A DNA stretch of 64,000 nucleotides from Anaerolineae bacterium (GTDB taxonomy: Bacteria; Chloroflexota; Anaerolineae; Aggregatilineales; Phototrophicaceae). Position numbers and translations under genes: made by a program. The notes beneath the pieces were generated by a model. It saw only the letters and a program-made list of their open reading frames with translations. It did no database searches and was not told the DNA's origin. Position 1 is the first letter of the stretch; every line of letters starts with the position of its first letter. The stretch lies in NCBI GenBank assembly GCA_023382675.1, contig JAHDWN010000033.1:1-64000 (forward strand), written 5' to 3'. Positions 31,927 to 40,411 of the stretch are shown one piece after another.

Positions 31927-32833
31927 GCCCTAGCGCCGGGAAGACCTCGTTCGTGAGCAGCGCGATCGTATCCGGGGCGTGTTGGCCCTGAACCTGGATC
32001 ATGAAGTAGTCGACCCCGAGTTCGATGAAGGCGCGGATCTGCGCGATGACCGTGGCAGGATCGCCGCAGAGCGAGTTACGACGCGTCCACTTGCCATTGC
32101 TGAACGCCTCGGCCTCGGCTTCGGTTTTGGCGACGGCCAGCCGCCCGAACCAGGTCTTGCGCAGGTCGTCATACTCGCGCTGGATGGTGTTGCAGTGTTT
32201 GCGCAGCACGGCCAGCCGGTCGGCGTAGACCTCGACCGGCGCATCGGGCAGGCTCCACCAATCGGCGAAGCGCGCCGCCAGCATCATCGTCTTGTCGCCG
32301 CCGCCACCGACCATGATCGGCGGCGCGGGGTCAGGCCGCGGCACGCAGTAGGCATTCTCAATCTGGTAGTGCTTGCCGTGATAGCTGACCGGGCCGTCCT
32401 TAGTCCACAGCCGGGTCATGATCTCCAGCGTATCTTCCAACTGCTCGATGCGGATACCTGCGCGCGGGAACTCGTAGCCGTAGGCGCGGTACTCGTCTTC
32501 TTTCCAGCCCGCGCCGATGCCCATGACGAAGCGCCCGCCGCTCAAGTGCTGGAGGGTCGCGCCCATCTTGGCCGTCAGCGCCGGGTTGCGGTAGCTCTGG
32601 CCGAGCACGATTGGCCCGACCTGATACTCGTGGTAACGCGCTGCGAGGGTGGTCACCAGCGTCCAACACTCGTGCACAGGGTCCTCGTTCCGCATGAAAT
32701 GATCCGTCACCCACAAGCCGCGGATGTGCGGTGCGAGGTGCAGCAGCAGGATATCCAGGTTGGCCATGTAGCTACTGATGCTGTGATCTTTTTCGGGGAC
32801 TCTGGGGAGAACAATGCCAAACTCGACCGGCAT
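31922..32833 (-). CDS. LLM-class F420-dependent oxidoreductase
   Basis: Luciferase-like monooxygenase-fold enzyme of 303 residues. Landmarks are LWVTDHFMRNEDPVHECWT near residue 42, GAGWKEDEYRAYGYEF near residue 110 and PPIMVGGGGDKTMMLAARFA near residue 170, the pattern of F420-using members of the family as opposed to flavin-using luciferases. It reduces or oxidises an unidentified substrate by hydride transfer. AGGAG precedes ATG 32833. Its stop codon falls inside a heptad repeat. Confidence 0.88.
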   Translation of the reverse strand: MPVEFGIVLPRVPEKDHSISSYMANLDILLLHLAPHIRGLWVTDHFMRNEDPVHECWTLVTTLAARYHEYQVGPIVLGQSYRNPALTAKMGATLQHLSGGRFVMGIGAGWKEDEYRAYGYEFPRAGIRIEQLEDTLEIMTRLWTKDGPVSYHGKHYQIENAYCVPRPDPAPPIMVGGGGDKTMMLAARFADWWSLPDAPVEVYADRLAVLRKHCNTIQREYDDLRKTWFGRLAVAKTEAEAEAFSNGKWTRRNSLCGDPATVIAQIRAFIELGVDYFMIQVQGQHAPDTIALLTNEVFPALGL

Positions 32834-32850
32834 GGGGGACTCCTGGGAAA

Positions 32851-32903
32851 TAGCAGGTCAGCAAATTAGCGCATGAGCAGATTAGCGAATGAGCACGTGA
32901 GTG
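32851..32903. repeat. GCAAATTAGC / GCAGATTAGCG repeat
   Basis: Units GCAAATTAGC, GCATGAGC, AGATTAGC, GAATGAGC, ACGTGAGT just upstream of the LLM gene. Same family as 7747-7783. Confidence 0.5.
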
Positions 32904-32966
32904 CTTGTGTATGGTCGCTAAGGCAGCTACAGACTGTCGATATTGAATGTGTCCCCTCCCCATAAT

Positions 32967-32992
32967 CCCCTCCCCATTGCGATGGGGAGGGG
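32967..32992. repeat. CCCCTCCCCAT hairpin
   Basis: Arms CCCCTCCCCAT and ATGGGGAGGGG around TGCG, with a partial copy (CCCCTCCCCAT) just upstream at 32953-32963. The stretch 32904-33111 otherwise shows no gene. Confidence 0.5.
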
Positions 32993-33111
32993 AAGAACCA
33001 CAGGTTCAGGGGTGGGGATGAAGAGACGCCTCAAGCGATTTGCTCTGTATCTGCGCTAAGGATAGCGTGTCGCGGGGCGGATGGCGAATTGTATACGCAG
33101 CCCGGCCAGCG

Positions 33112-33147
33112 AAAAAAACGCGCCGGGGCTGCGGGCCACCGGCGCTG
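33112..33147 (-). terminator. Terminator of small gene copy A
   Basis: On the minus strand, CAGCGCCGG with CCGGCGCG-type arms around GTGGCCCGCAGC, followed by seven T. It corresponds in position to the terminator of copy B at 33535-33571. Confidence 0.75.
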
Positions 33148-33172
33148 GAGCGGATAAGAATTGTGCGTGTGC

Positions 33173-33391
33173 TTACATCGCCGTTCGGCGGCGCAGTGGC
33201 CGCGCGATCATCCATTCGGCGCTGTCCAGCCTGCGCAGGACACGCAGCCGGATATGATCCGTCCATTTGTGCGGATGCGCGCGTGCATCACGCTGAGCTT
33301 CCCGTGCCGTCTGCACGAGCCGTTGATGCGCAGCTTCTTCCAGCCGTGCCTGCATATTCGCTCTGGCGTACCAATTCTCAGGGTCGAACAT
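33173..33391 (-). CDS. Small basic helical protein, copy A
   Basis: Protein of 72 residues, unknown function, about two thirds identical to copy B 425 bases upstream. Shared core: AHQRLVQTAREAQRD, then HKWTDHIRLRVLRRL and EWMI, ending in RPLRRRTAM. It is rich in Arg, His and Ala and predicted helical, with no membrane segment. GGGAAG precedes the ATG. The leader and -10 box are duplicated with it. One extra C in the leader, compared with copy B, joins the upstream short frame to this gene, so a longer 99-codon product starting at a GTGGGGATG site is also possible. Confidence 0.65.
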   Translation of the reverse strand: MFDPENWYARANMQARLEEAAHQRLVQTAREAQRDARAHPHKWTDHIRLRVLRRLDSAEWMIARPLRRRTAM

Positions 33392-33508
33392 ACGCTTCCC
33401 ACACCTGTGCCAAATAACCTCGGCCAGACCCGCACGGTGGGGGTGCATGTGTGTCGGAACTACGGCTTGCATCCCCACGCTGGTGGCAGGTTTGCTATCT
33501 CTATTATA
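33392..33508 (-). promoter_or_regulatory. -10 box and conserved leader of copy A
   Basis: TATAAT on the minus strand at 33508-33503, no good -35. The transcribed leader of about 105 bases is over 80% identical to that of copy B, with a nearly perfect block of about 40 bases (CACCGTGCGGGTCTGGCCGA and onwards). Confidence 0.6.
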
Positions 33509-33534
33509 CAACAGTGCGCGTGTGGCAGGCGGAC

Positions 33535-33571
33535 AAAAAAGCACGCCGGAGTTGAGGGCCTCCGGCGCTGT
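33535..33571 (-). terminator. Terminator of small gene copy B
   Basis: On the minus strand CGCCGGAG and CTCCGGCG form a perfect stem, followed by TGCTTTTTT. It separates copy B from the promoter of copy A. Confidence 0.8.
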
Positions 33572-33594
33572 GGTATACAAGATTGTGCGTGCCG

Positions 33595-33816
33595 TCACAT
33601 CGCATTTCTGCGTCGCAGCGCCCGTGGGATCATCCATTCGGATGGGTTTAGCCTGCGCAGGATTCGCAGCCGTATATGGTCGGTCCACCTGTGCGGATGC
33701 TCGCGCTGATCGCGCTCTGCTTCCCGTGCCGTTTGCACGAGTCGCTGATGCTCAGCGTCATGCAGTTGCCTCTTCACCTTCGCTCTGGCATCGTCCCAAT
33801 TCACTGAGTCAATCAT
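33595..33816 (-). CDS. Small basic helical protein, copy B
   Basis: Protein of 73 residues, unknown function, paralogue of copy A. Core AEHQRLVQTAREAERD, HRWTDHIRLRILRRL, EWMI, then RALRRRNAM. AGGAAACGT precedes the ATG. A 27-codon frame in the leader (MQAEFPTQTHP, ending GVGNV) overlaps the start as ATGA, which could couple its translation to a leader peptide. The differences from copy A spare the protein motifs, arguing for a real coding gene. Confidence 0.68.
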   Translation of the reverse strand: MIDSVNWDDARAKVKRQLHDAEHQRLVQTAREAERDQREHPHRWTDHIRLRILRRLNPSEWMIPRALRRRNAM

Positions 33817-33932
33817 ACGTTTCCTACACCTGTGCCAAATGACCTCGGCCAGACCCGCACGGTGGGGTGCGTTTGTGTAGGAAATTCGGCTTGCATCCCC
33901 ACGCTGATGGCGGGTTTGCCACCTTCATTATA
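33817..33932 (-). promoter_or_regulatory. -10 box and conserved leader of copy B
   Basis: TATAAT on the minus strand at 33932-33927, 424 bases from the equivalent box of copy A. The leader carries the 27-codon upstream frame that ends at TGA overlapping the copy B start codon. Confidence 0.6.
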
Positions 33933-33957
33933 CAGCATTGTGCATGTGGCAGGAGTG

Positions 33958-34016
33958 TTGACCTGGAGGTGGTAGTAGTATATACTCCGTATAGTAGTTA
34001 GATTTAGAACTACTAT
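33958..34016 (+). promoter_or_regulatory. Promoter and operator of the TrmB/ABC/methyltransferase operon
   Basis: TTGACC (33958-33963), 17-base spacer, TATACT (33981-33986). The -10 box is part of the palindrome AGTATATACT (33977-33986). Downstream, ATAGTAGTT and AACTACTAT (33991-33999, 34008-34016) form a perfect inverted repeat where transcription should begin. These are likely TrmB binding sites. Confidence 0.75.
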
Positions 34017-34032
34017 CGGCACGGGGGGACAC

Positions 34033-34854
34033 ATGGATCTGCTGACGGCACTGACTCAGATTGGCTTCACCGAATACGAGGCCAAGGTTTATCTCGCGCT
34101 CCTGAGTGACAGCCCGGCGACCGGCTACCAGGTGAGCAAGACCTCCGGCGTGCCGCGGTCGATGGTCTATGAAGCGCTGAGCCGCTTGCACAGCCGGGGC
34201 GCAGTGCTGGAGAGCCTGGAAGACCGCGCGGCGATCTATCGCCCCCTGCCGCCCGAAATGCTCCTGGAACGCCTGCACGAAGAACATCTCACGCTGATCA
34301 CCGGCCTGCGGGTGGGACTGCAAAAGCTCTACACCACGCCGAGCGAAGAGCGGGTCTGGTCGCTGAATGGCCGCCGCCCGATGCTGACCTATGCCGCGCA
34401 GATGATCCGCCAGGCGCAGACGGAAGCCTATCTGGTGCTGACGGACGAGGATCTGGACGGGCTGCGGCACGCGATGGTCGCGGCCAATGAGCGCGGCGTC
34501 GCCATCCATGCGCTGCTGATGGGGCAGGGCAGGCTTGACTTCGGCGAGATCGCCTACCATCCGCCGCTCGAAAGCGAACTGCACGGCCTGACCGGGATGC
34601 TGATGGTGGTCGTCGATGACGACGAGGCGCTGATCGCCGGCAAGGATCACGATCTGGCGACGATCACCCGGCACGCGCATCTGGTCGGGATCGCGCGCCA
34701 GTTCGTCTGGATGGAGTTCTTCACCCAACGTATCTATGCCCGGCTTGGCCCAGACCTCCTGGCGAAACTTGACCCTCAAGACCGGCAGATTTTTGAGAGC
34801 CTTGCTGCTCTGAAGGACGCTCACCATGGAAAACAGAACAGGGATAAGACATAG
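34033..34854 (+). CDS. TrmB-family transcriptional regulator
   Basis: Regulator of 273 residues. The N-terminal winged helix is classical TrmB (LTQIGFTEYEAKVYLALL, then TSGVPRSMVYEALSRLHSRG). The C-terminal part (residues about 100-273) matches the phospholipase-D-like TrmB effector domain, with MIRQAQTEAYLVLTDEDLDG; TrmB proteins sense sugars in archaea, but effectors in bacteria are mostly unknown. It is the first gene of a seven-gene operon and overlaps the next gene by 29 bases. Inverted repeats at the promoter point to self-regulation. Confidence 0.88.
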   Translation: MDLLTALTQIGFTEYEAKVYLALLSDSPATGYQVSKTSGVPRSMVYEALSRLHSRGAVLESLEDRAAIYRPLPPEMLLERLHEEHLTLITGLRVGLQKLYTTPSEERVWSLNGRRPMLTYAAQMIRQAQTEAYLVLTDEDLDGLRHAMVAANERGVAIHALLMGQGRLDFGEIAYHPPLESELHGLTGMLMVVVDDDEALIAGKDHDLATITRHAHLVGIARQFVWMEFFTQRIYARLGPDLLAKLDPQDRQIFESLAALKDAHHGKQNRDKT

Positions 34855-35722
34855 CATTATTGAACTGGAGCAGATCTCCAAGCGCTATCGAATGGGCGAC
34901 GTCGGAGTCGCCGCGTTGGACAACGTCTCGCTTTGCGTGGCCCCCGGTGAATTCCTGGTCGTCCTGGGGCCATCGGGCAGCGGCAAGACGACGCTCCTCA
35001 ACCTGATTGGCGCGCTCGATACTGCCTCCTCCGGTGACATCTGCATCGCCGGGCAGAACATCACCCGCATGAACCGCGCGCAGCGTTTCCGCTACCGCCG
35101 CGAAATGGTCAGCTTCATCTTTCAGTCTTTTAATCTCTTTCCGGGGTTGTCTGCCCTGGATAACGTGCAGTTCGGCGTGGAATCGGCGGAACGAAAGCCG
35201 AACGGCATGACCGCCAGAGAGATGCTTGAGCGCGTCGGGCTGGATCACCGGCTGCATCACTTTCCGCACCAACTCTCCGGCGGCGAACAGCAGCGCGTCG
35301 CCATCGCCCGTGCCCTGGCTACGGGCAACCCGATCCTGCTGGCGGATGAGCCGACGGGCGAACTGGACTTCAAGACCGGCATTCAGATCCTTGAACTGCT
35401 GCATGAACAATCGCACCTGGACAAGACGGTCATTATCGTCACCCACAATCGTGAGATTGCGCGGGTGGCTGATCGCGTGGTCGAACTCAGCAGCGGGCAC
35501 ATTGTTCGCGATGGCGTGCCAGACAATCACAAGACCGCCATCGCCGACTTGAGCTGGGAGGAGGCCCGCGATGAAACGATGGCTATTGTGGATGCGCTGG
35601 TCTTGGCGAGACTTGCGTCTGCGATGGCTGCAGGTCGTGGCGATTGCGCTGATCATCGCGCTCGGCACCGGCATCTACAGCGGACTCATCAGCACGTCCC
35701 CCTGGCGGCAGCAGTCGAATGA
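34826..35722 (+). CDS. ABC transporter ATP-binding protein (LolD/MacB type)
   Basis: ATPase for the FtsX-type permease encoded next. Walker A is GPSGSGKTT, the Q-loop is [13 protein letters not shown], the signature [15 protein letters not shown] and the Walker [12 protein letters not shown]. This family exports or extracts lipoproteins, peptides or macrolides mechanically instead of pumping across the membrane. The reading frame is 298 codons; a normal LolD would end near [13 protein letters not shown]. The last 50 codons overlap the permease gene by 152 bases in another frame, an unusually long overlap. The start overlaps the TrmB gene and has AAGGA upstream. Confidence 0.9.
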   Translation: MENRTGIRHSIIELEQISKRYRMGDVGVAALDNVSLCVAPGEFLVVLGPSGSGKTTLLNLIGALDTASSGDICIAGQNITRMNRAQRFRYRREMVSFIFQSFNLFPGLSALDNVQFGVESAERKPNGMTAREMLERVGLDHRLHHFPHQLSGGEQQRVAIARALATGNPILLADEPTGELDFKTGIQILELLHEQSHLDKTVIIVTHNREIARVADRVVELSSGHIVRDGVPDNHKTAIADLSWEEARDETMAIVDALVLARLASAMAAGRGDCADHRARHRHLQRTHQHVPLAAAVE

Positions 35723-38012
35723 TGCCAGCTATGCCCTGCTGAACATGTACGACCTGCGCCTATCGTTGACGCAGGGCAGCTATCTCGACCAGACCGAACT
35801 GCTGAATGCTGTCAGCAGCATCGATCATGCCGATTGGATCACGGCGACCGAGCCGCGCCTGATTCTGCCGACGCTGGTGGATGCGTCATCAGCGGCGCAG
35901 TCTGTCATTGTGCCGGGGCGGTTGATCGGCACAGACACCGGCAGCGCTCAGACTCGCGTGAACGATCTCTACATCACCGGCGGGCATGGCCTGGAAGGCG
36001 AGCCTGCCGACGCGCCGGTGGCGGTGCTGGAGCACAAGTTCGCGGCCTTTTATGAACTGCCGCCGCAGGGCGACATCCGCCTGAGCGGGGACAGGTCGCT
36101 GCGCTACGTGGGCACGGGCCTGTCGCCTGAGTATTTCGTCGTCTTCACCGACGAAGGCGGAATGATGGCGGAGGCCAACTTCGCCGTCGTCTTCTTATCG
36201 CTACAGACCGCCCAGACGCTCGTCGAGCGACCCGGCATGGTCAACGACGTGCTGTTCACGCTGGCTGCCGACGCCGATAGTGACACTCTGCGCGCGGAGT
36301 TGGCCGTGGCCGTAGACGAGCTTGCTAACGTGGGTGCGTCGTTCATGGTGCCGCAAGATGACCCGGCGTACAACATGCTCTACGAAGATATCGCCAAGGA
36401 CGAGTTGTTCTGGCGCGCGATGGCGTATCTGTTCCTGGCGGGCGCGGTCTTTGGCGCGTTCAACCTGGCGACGCGCCTGGTCGAGGCCCAGCGCCGCGAA
36501 ATCGGCATTCAGATGGCGCTGGGCGTCATGCCGCGCTGGATCGCCATCCGCCCGCTGCTGGTCGCCGTGCAGATCGCGGTGTTGGGAGTCGTGTTCGGGT
36601 TGATCATCGGCGTGTTCGTTGGCGATGCGTTTGGCGATTTGCTGCAGACGATGATGCCGCTGCCGATATCTCTCCAGCCATTTCAGCCGCGCATCTTTCT
36701 AGAGGCGGCGGCACTGGGTATCGCGCTGCCGCTGCTGGCGACGCTGTTTCCGGTGCTGCGTGCCCTGCGCGTCGAGCCGGTGGACGCCATCCGGACCGGC
36801 CATCTGGTCGCTAAGGGCGGCGGGTTCGCGCCGCTGCTGGCGCGCCGTGCATCAAGCCGGGTGCTGACGTGGATGCCGCTGCGTAATCTGCTCTGTGCGC
36901 CGCGCCGCGCCCTGCTGACGCTACTCGGCATTGCCGCGGCGATCACGCTGCTGGTGCTGATCATGGGCATGTTGGACTCGTTTGCAGTCACGCTCGATCA
37001 GGCGCGCGTCGAACTACTCCAGGCCAACCCTGAGCGGATGCTGGTGCAGCTCAATTTCTTCTACCCGGAGAACTCGCCGATTATCGCCAACATCAGCCAA
37101 TCGCCCGTCGTCAGCGGCGCGGATGCGTCGCTGAAGCTGGGTGGCTACATGATCCATGACGATACAACGGTCGAGACACTGCTGGACATGGTGGACATGA
37201 CGAGCACGCTCTGGCGTCCGTCGCTCGCCAGCGGTTCCTATCCGGGAGAGCGTCCGGGCGTGCTGATCTCGGCGATTGCGGCGCGCGATCTGGGCGTACA
37301 GCCGGGCGACACGATCACCCTGCGCCATCCCCAGCGCACGGGCCTGCTCTCTTACGGCTGGGCCGAAAGCGAAGTCGAAGTCAGCGGGATTCATCCACTG
37401 CCGCTGCGCTTCCAGACGTACATGGACTTCCGTCAGGCGGAAATGATGGGGCTGGCCGGGCTGGTGAATGCCTTACAGGTGACGCCCGCGCCGGGCGTGA
37501 CACAGGATCAGGTGCAGCAGGCATTGTTCGATCAGTTCGGCGTGGCATCCGTGCAGCCGGTGTCAGCCGTCATTCGCGTGTTCGAAGACCTGATCGGCGA
37601 GTTTGTCGCCATCTTCTCCGTGATGCAGGTGGCAGCCGTCATCCTCGCTGTCCTGATCGCCTACAACTCGACGAGTATCAACATCGACGAGCGCAGGCGC
37701 GATATGGCGACGATGTTCGCCTTTGGCACACGGGTGCGCACCGCGCTTCGCGTCGAGATCGTTGAGCATCTGCTGACGAGTATTTTCGGGACGGCGCTAG
37801 GGTGTGTCCTGGGCTTCGCCTTCCTCGTCGTCTTGCTGACGCAGGTGTTCGACGTCGTCATCCCCGACATCGAGATGACGATCACCGTGCAGCCGCTGAC
37901 GCTGCTCGTGGCGCTGGTGATCGGCGTGCTCGTAGCCGTGCTGACGCCGATCCTGAACCTGCGCAAGTTGATCGGGATGGACATCCCCTCCACGCTGCGC
38001 GTGATGGAGTAG
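35571..38012 (+). CDS. FtsX-like ABC permease
   Basis: Membrane protein of 813 residues with two FtsX domains. One membrane segment lies at the N-terminus ([20 protein letters not shown]), then a large extracytoplasmic domain, then three segments around residues 285-400, then a second half with the same order (TLLGIAAAITLLVLIMGML, second outer domain, three segments from AIFSVMQVAAVILAVLIAYN to the end). This duplicated layout fits LolC/MacB-relatives and AttFGH-type exporters. It is the partner of the preceding ATPase. GGGAGGAGG lies just before the ATG. Confidence 0.92.
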   Translation: MKRWLLWMRWSWRDLRLRWLQVVAIALIIALGTGIYSGLISTSPWRQQSNDASYALLNMYDLRLSLTQGSYLDQTELLNAVSSIDHADWITATEPRLILPTLVDASSAAQSVIVPGRLIGTDTGSAQTRVNDLYITGGHGLEGEPADAPVAVLEHKFAAFYELPPQGDIRLSGDRSLRYVGTGLSPEYFVVFTDEGGMMAEANFAVVFLSLQTAQTLVERPGMVNDVLFTLAADADSDTLRAELAVAVDELANVGASFMVPQDDPAYNMLYEDIAKDELFWRAMAYLFLAGAVFGAFNLATRLVEAQRREIGIQMALGVMPRWIAIRPLLVAVQIAVLGVVFGLIIGVFVGDAFGDLLQTMMPLPISLQPFQPRIFLEAAALGIALPLLATLFPVLRALRVEPVDAIRTGHLVAKGGGFAPLLARRASSRVLTWMPLRNLLCAPRRALLTLLGIAAAITLLVLIMGMLDSFAVTLDQARVELLQANPERMLVQLNFFYPENSPIIANISQSPVVSGADASLKLGGYMIHDDTTVETLLDMVDMTSTLWRPSLASGSYPGERPGVLISAIAARDLGVQPGDTITLRHPQRTGLLSYGWAESEVEVSGIHPLPLRFQTYMDFRQAEMMGLAGLVNALQVTPAPGVTQDQVQQALFDQFGVASVQPVSAVIRVFEDLIGEFVAIFSVMQVAAVILAVLIAYNSTSINIDERRRDMATMFAFGTRVRTALRVEIVEHLLTSIFGTALGCVLGFAFLVVLLTQVFDVVIPDIEMTITVQPLTLLVALVIGVLVAVLTPILNLRKLIGMDIPSTLRVME

Positions 38013-38072
38013 GCACGAGATCAAATCAGTTTGAGGTGAGTCCAATGTAGGCAGCGATCAGGAGACAAGCTC

Positions 38073-38675
38073 ATGACACCAGAATCGACATTTCGGATCT
38101 TGTTCTGGGTTTTATTCGGCGGCGTGCTCTTGATGCGCGTCTACTTCATCGTGCAGATGCGCCGGTTGGGGCAGGCCGTCATGCCCGACCAGAAGGCCGT
38201 TGAGACTGAGGGGCGGCGCTTGTTCGCGTTCCGGCTGGCATCGTGGTTCCTGATGATCGCCTTGCTCGTCTCGTATGCGCTCAATCTGTCGTGGCTGGAG
38301 ACATTCCGCATCGCCTTCCCGGATTGGCTGCGTTGGGCCGGTTTCGCGCTGGGTGTCATCAGCATTCTGTTCTGGACGTGGACGCAGATCACGCTGGGCC
38401 GGGAGTGGTCGCCACAACTGCGTCTGCGGCAGGCGCATCACCTGATCACGAGCGGGCCTTACGCGCGCATTCGGCATCCAATGTACACCGGCATTCTCGG
38501 ATTCGGCGTCGGGCTGGCGCTGGTTTCCTCCAACTGGGTGTTTGTGGCGCTGGTTTTTTTGGTGATTGTCGGGCTGGCGCTGCGGATTCCTCAAGAGGAG
38601 AAGATGCTGCTGGCGGAATTTGGCGACGAATACCGGATCTACATGCGCCGCACGGGGCGCTGGTTCCCGGCATAG
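38073..38675 (+). CDS. Isoprenylcysteine carboxyl methyltransferase-like membrane protein 1
   Basis: Membrane protein of 200 residues with about five membrane segments. The C-terminal catalytic motif of the ICMT/PEMT family is clear: HHLITSGPYARIRHPMYTG followed by EEKMLLAEFGDEYRIYMRR. Eukaryotic relatives methylate prenylated cysteine carboxylates and bacterial ones act on lipids or unknown small molecules with SAM. GGAG precedes the ATG, and it follows the permease by 60 bases. Two further members of the family lie downstream. Confidence 0.87.
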   Translation: MTPESTFRILFWVLFGGVLLMRVYFIVQMRRLGQAVMPDQKAVETEGRRLFAFRLASWFLMIALLVSYALNLSWLETFRIAFPDWLRWAGFALGVISILFWTWTQITLGREWSPQLRLRQAHHLITSGPYARIRHPMYTGILGFGVGLALVSSNWVFVALVFLVIVGLALRIPQEEKMLLAEFGDEYRIYMRRTGRWFPA

Positions 38676-38715
38676 CTCAAATCCCCGCGGGGACTGACGA
38701 AGCAAAGGATAGACC

Positions 38716-39447
38716 ATGAATACGTCCACAACTCACAATTCGACACCGGGAGCGCCCGCGGCTGACATTGATAAGAGGCGGGTCGTTCTCCTCTTCTTGC
38801 TTGTCGTGCTGCTGCCGCTGCTGCTGTTCGTCACAGCTGGACGCGTGGATTGGTGGCAAGGCTGGGTGTACACCATCCTGATGACAGCGTCGACCCTTAT
38901 CAGCCGGCTGATCCTGTTCCTCAAGAATCCGGCGTTGATGCAGGAACGTGTCCGCTTCACCGAGTCCGAAGGGATCAAGGAGTGGGACAAGTCGCTTGTG
39001 GTGTTGATCGCTCTCGGTATGCCGGTTCTGTTCATGCTCGTGGCCGGTCTTGACAAGCGCTATGGCTGGTCGCCGGACGTGGTGCTCTGGTTGCAGCTCG
39101 TCTCGATCCTGATCATTGTCCTTGGCTGGTCGCTGGCGACGTGGGCGCTGTTAGTGAATGCCTTCTTTTCGTCGGTGGTGCGCATCCAGACCGACCGAGG
39201 GCACACGGTCGCGACATCAGGCCCCTATCGTTTTGTGCGCCATCCGGCGTATATTGGCGGGATCGTGGCGTGGCTGGTGTCCCCTCTGTTGGTGGGTTCG
39301 CTCTGGGCGTACATCCCGGCGGGGACGATTGTTGTGCTCTACATCGTGCGCACGGCGCTGGAAGATCGAACACTGCAAGCGGAGCTGCCGGGCTATGAAG
39401 ACTATGCACAGCGCGTGCGCTACCGGCTGCTGCCAGGGGTGTGGTAG
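38716..39447 (+). CDS. Isoprenylcysteine carboxyl methyltransferase-like membrane protein 2
   Basis: Membrane protein of 243 residues, about five segments, with the motif GHTVATSGPYRFVRHPAYIG and the tail LEDRTLQAELPGYEDYAQRV ending YRLLPGVW. It is a close paralogue of the protein at 40412-41146, which ends in the same YRLLPGVW, and a more distant one of the protein at 38073. AAAGGA precedes the ATG. SAM-dependent methylation of a membrane-associated carboxylate or amine is likely; the substrate is unknown. Confidence 0.87.
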   Translation: MNTSTTHNSTPGAPAADIDKRRVVLLFLLVVLLPLLLFVTAGRVDWWQGWVYTILMTASTLISRLILFLKNPALMQERVRFTESEGIKEWDKSLVVLIALGMPVLFMLVAGLDKRYGWSPDVVLWLQLVSILIIVLGWSLATWALLVNAFFSSVVRIQTDRGHTVATSGPYRFVRHPAYIGGIVAWLVSPLLVGSLWAYIPAGTIVVLYIVRTALEDRTLQAELPGYEDYAQRVRYRLLPGVW

Positions 39448-39480
39448 GGCGGCGCACGACTGTTTCCATGGAGGCCGAAC

Positions 39481-40308
39481 ATGTCCGAGATCAGCCTGCA
39501 AGACCTGCGCGGTGTGGCCGAGACGCTGCTCATCCCGCTCTACGTTCGCGCGCTGGAGTCACAGCGCCCCGACGCGCTGATGAAGGACGAGAAAGCCGTG
39601 GCGTTGGTCACACGGATGAGCCATGACTTCGACCGGATCAGGCAGATCCCGATCAACGCGTTTCAAAAGGTGATGCGGATCATGCTCACCCGCGAAATGG
39701 ATCGCTATGCGCGCGCTTTCCTCAGCCGTCATCCGGAGGCGGTTGTGGTTCACATCGGCTGCGGCCTCGACTCGCGCTTCGAGCGGGTGGACAACGGCCG
39801 AGTAGAGTGGTTTGACCTGGATCTGCCGGATGTCGTTGATTTGCGCCGGAGCGTCATCGGTGACGAAAGGGAACGCTACCACCTGCTGGGCTGCTCGGTG
39901 CTCGATAGTGCCTGGCTGGAAGCGGTGCAGGCGCATCCTCAGCGCCCCTTGCTGTTTCTGGCCGAAACCGTCTTCGTCTACTTCACAGAAGCGCAGGTCA
40001 AGGCGCTGGTGCTGACACTGCGTGACCGTTTCTCAGGTGCAGAGCTGGTCTTCGATGGCTGGTCACCCTTGCTTGTCTGGGTGGGGAATCGCCATTTCTC
40101 CGGCTCCTACTCCAAGTTCGCTGGCCTGCTGCACTGGGGCGTCTGGCGCGGGCGGCGGCTCGAAAGCTGGGGCGACGGCATCCGCCTGCTTGATGAGTGG
40201 GGCTTCTTCGACCGGCCTGAGCCGCGGCTGGCGCGCATTCGCTGGCTGCGCCACCTCAAATTCCTGACGCAGCGTATCTACCACTTCCAGCTTGGAAAGG
40301 CGGCCTGA
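39481..40308 (+). CDS. LCMT/PPM1-family class I methyltransferase
   Basis: SAM-dependent methyltransferase of 275 residues related to leucine carboxyl methyltransferases and TcmP. Landmarks are VVHIGCGLDSRFERV (motif I, with the family's GCGLDSR form), EWFDLDLPDVVDLR (acidic motif II) and LFLAETVFVYFTEAQVK. Bacterial members often esterify carboxyl groups of small natural products. GGAGG precedes the ATG; it lies 33 bases after the second ICMT gene. A second LCMT-type gene is at 56169. Confidence 0.87.
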   Translation: MSEISLQDLRGVAETLLIPLYVRALESQRPDALMKDEKAVALVTRMSHDFDRIRQIPINAFQKVMRIMLTREMDRYARAFLSRHPEAVVVHIGCGLDSRFERVDNGRVEWFDLDLPDVVDLRRSVIGDERERYHLLGCSVLDSAWLEAVQAHPQRPLLFLAETVFVYFTEAQVKALVLTLRDRFSGAELVFDGWSPLLVWVGNRHFSGSYSKFAGLLHWGVWRGRRLESWGDGIRLLDEWGFFDRPEPRLARIRWLRHLKFLTQRIYHFQLGKAA

Positions 40309-40411
40309 AACGGATGGCTTACGGCTGCTTTGCCAAGATCGGGCGCATGATGACGACATAGCTCGAACGTGAACTTTGCGCTGACCTGGAATAAGGTCAA
40401 GGAGCGAGACG

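Noticed and set aside
33006-33266. 86-codon minus-strand gene
   Set aside because: It overlaps the 3' end and terminator of small gene copy A in another frame and contains no independent signal.
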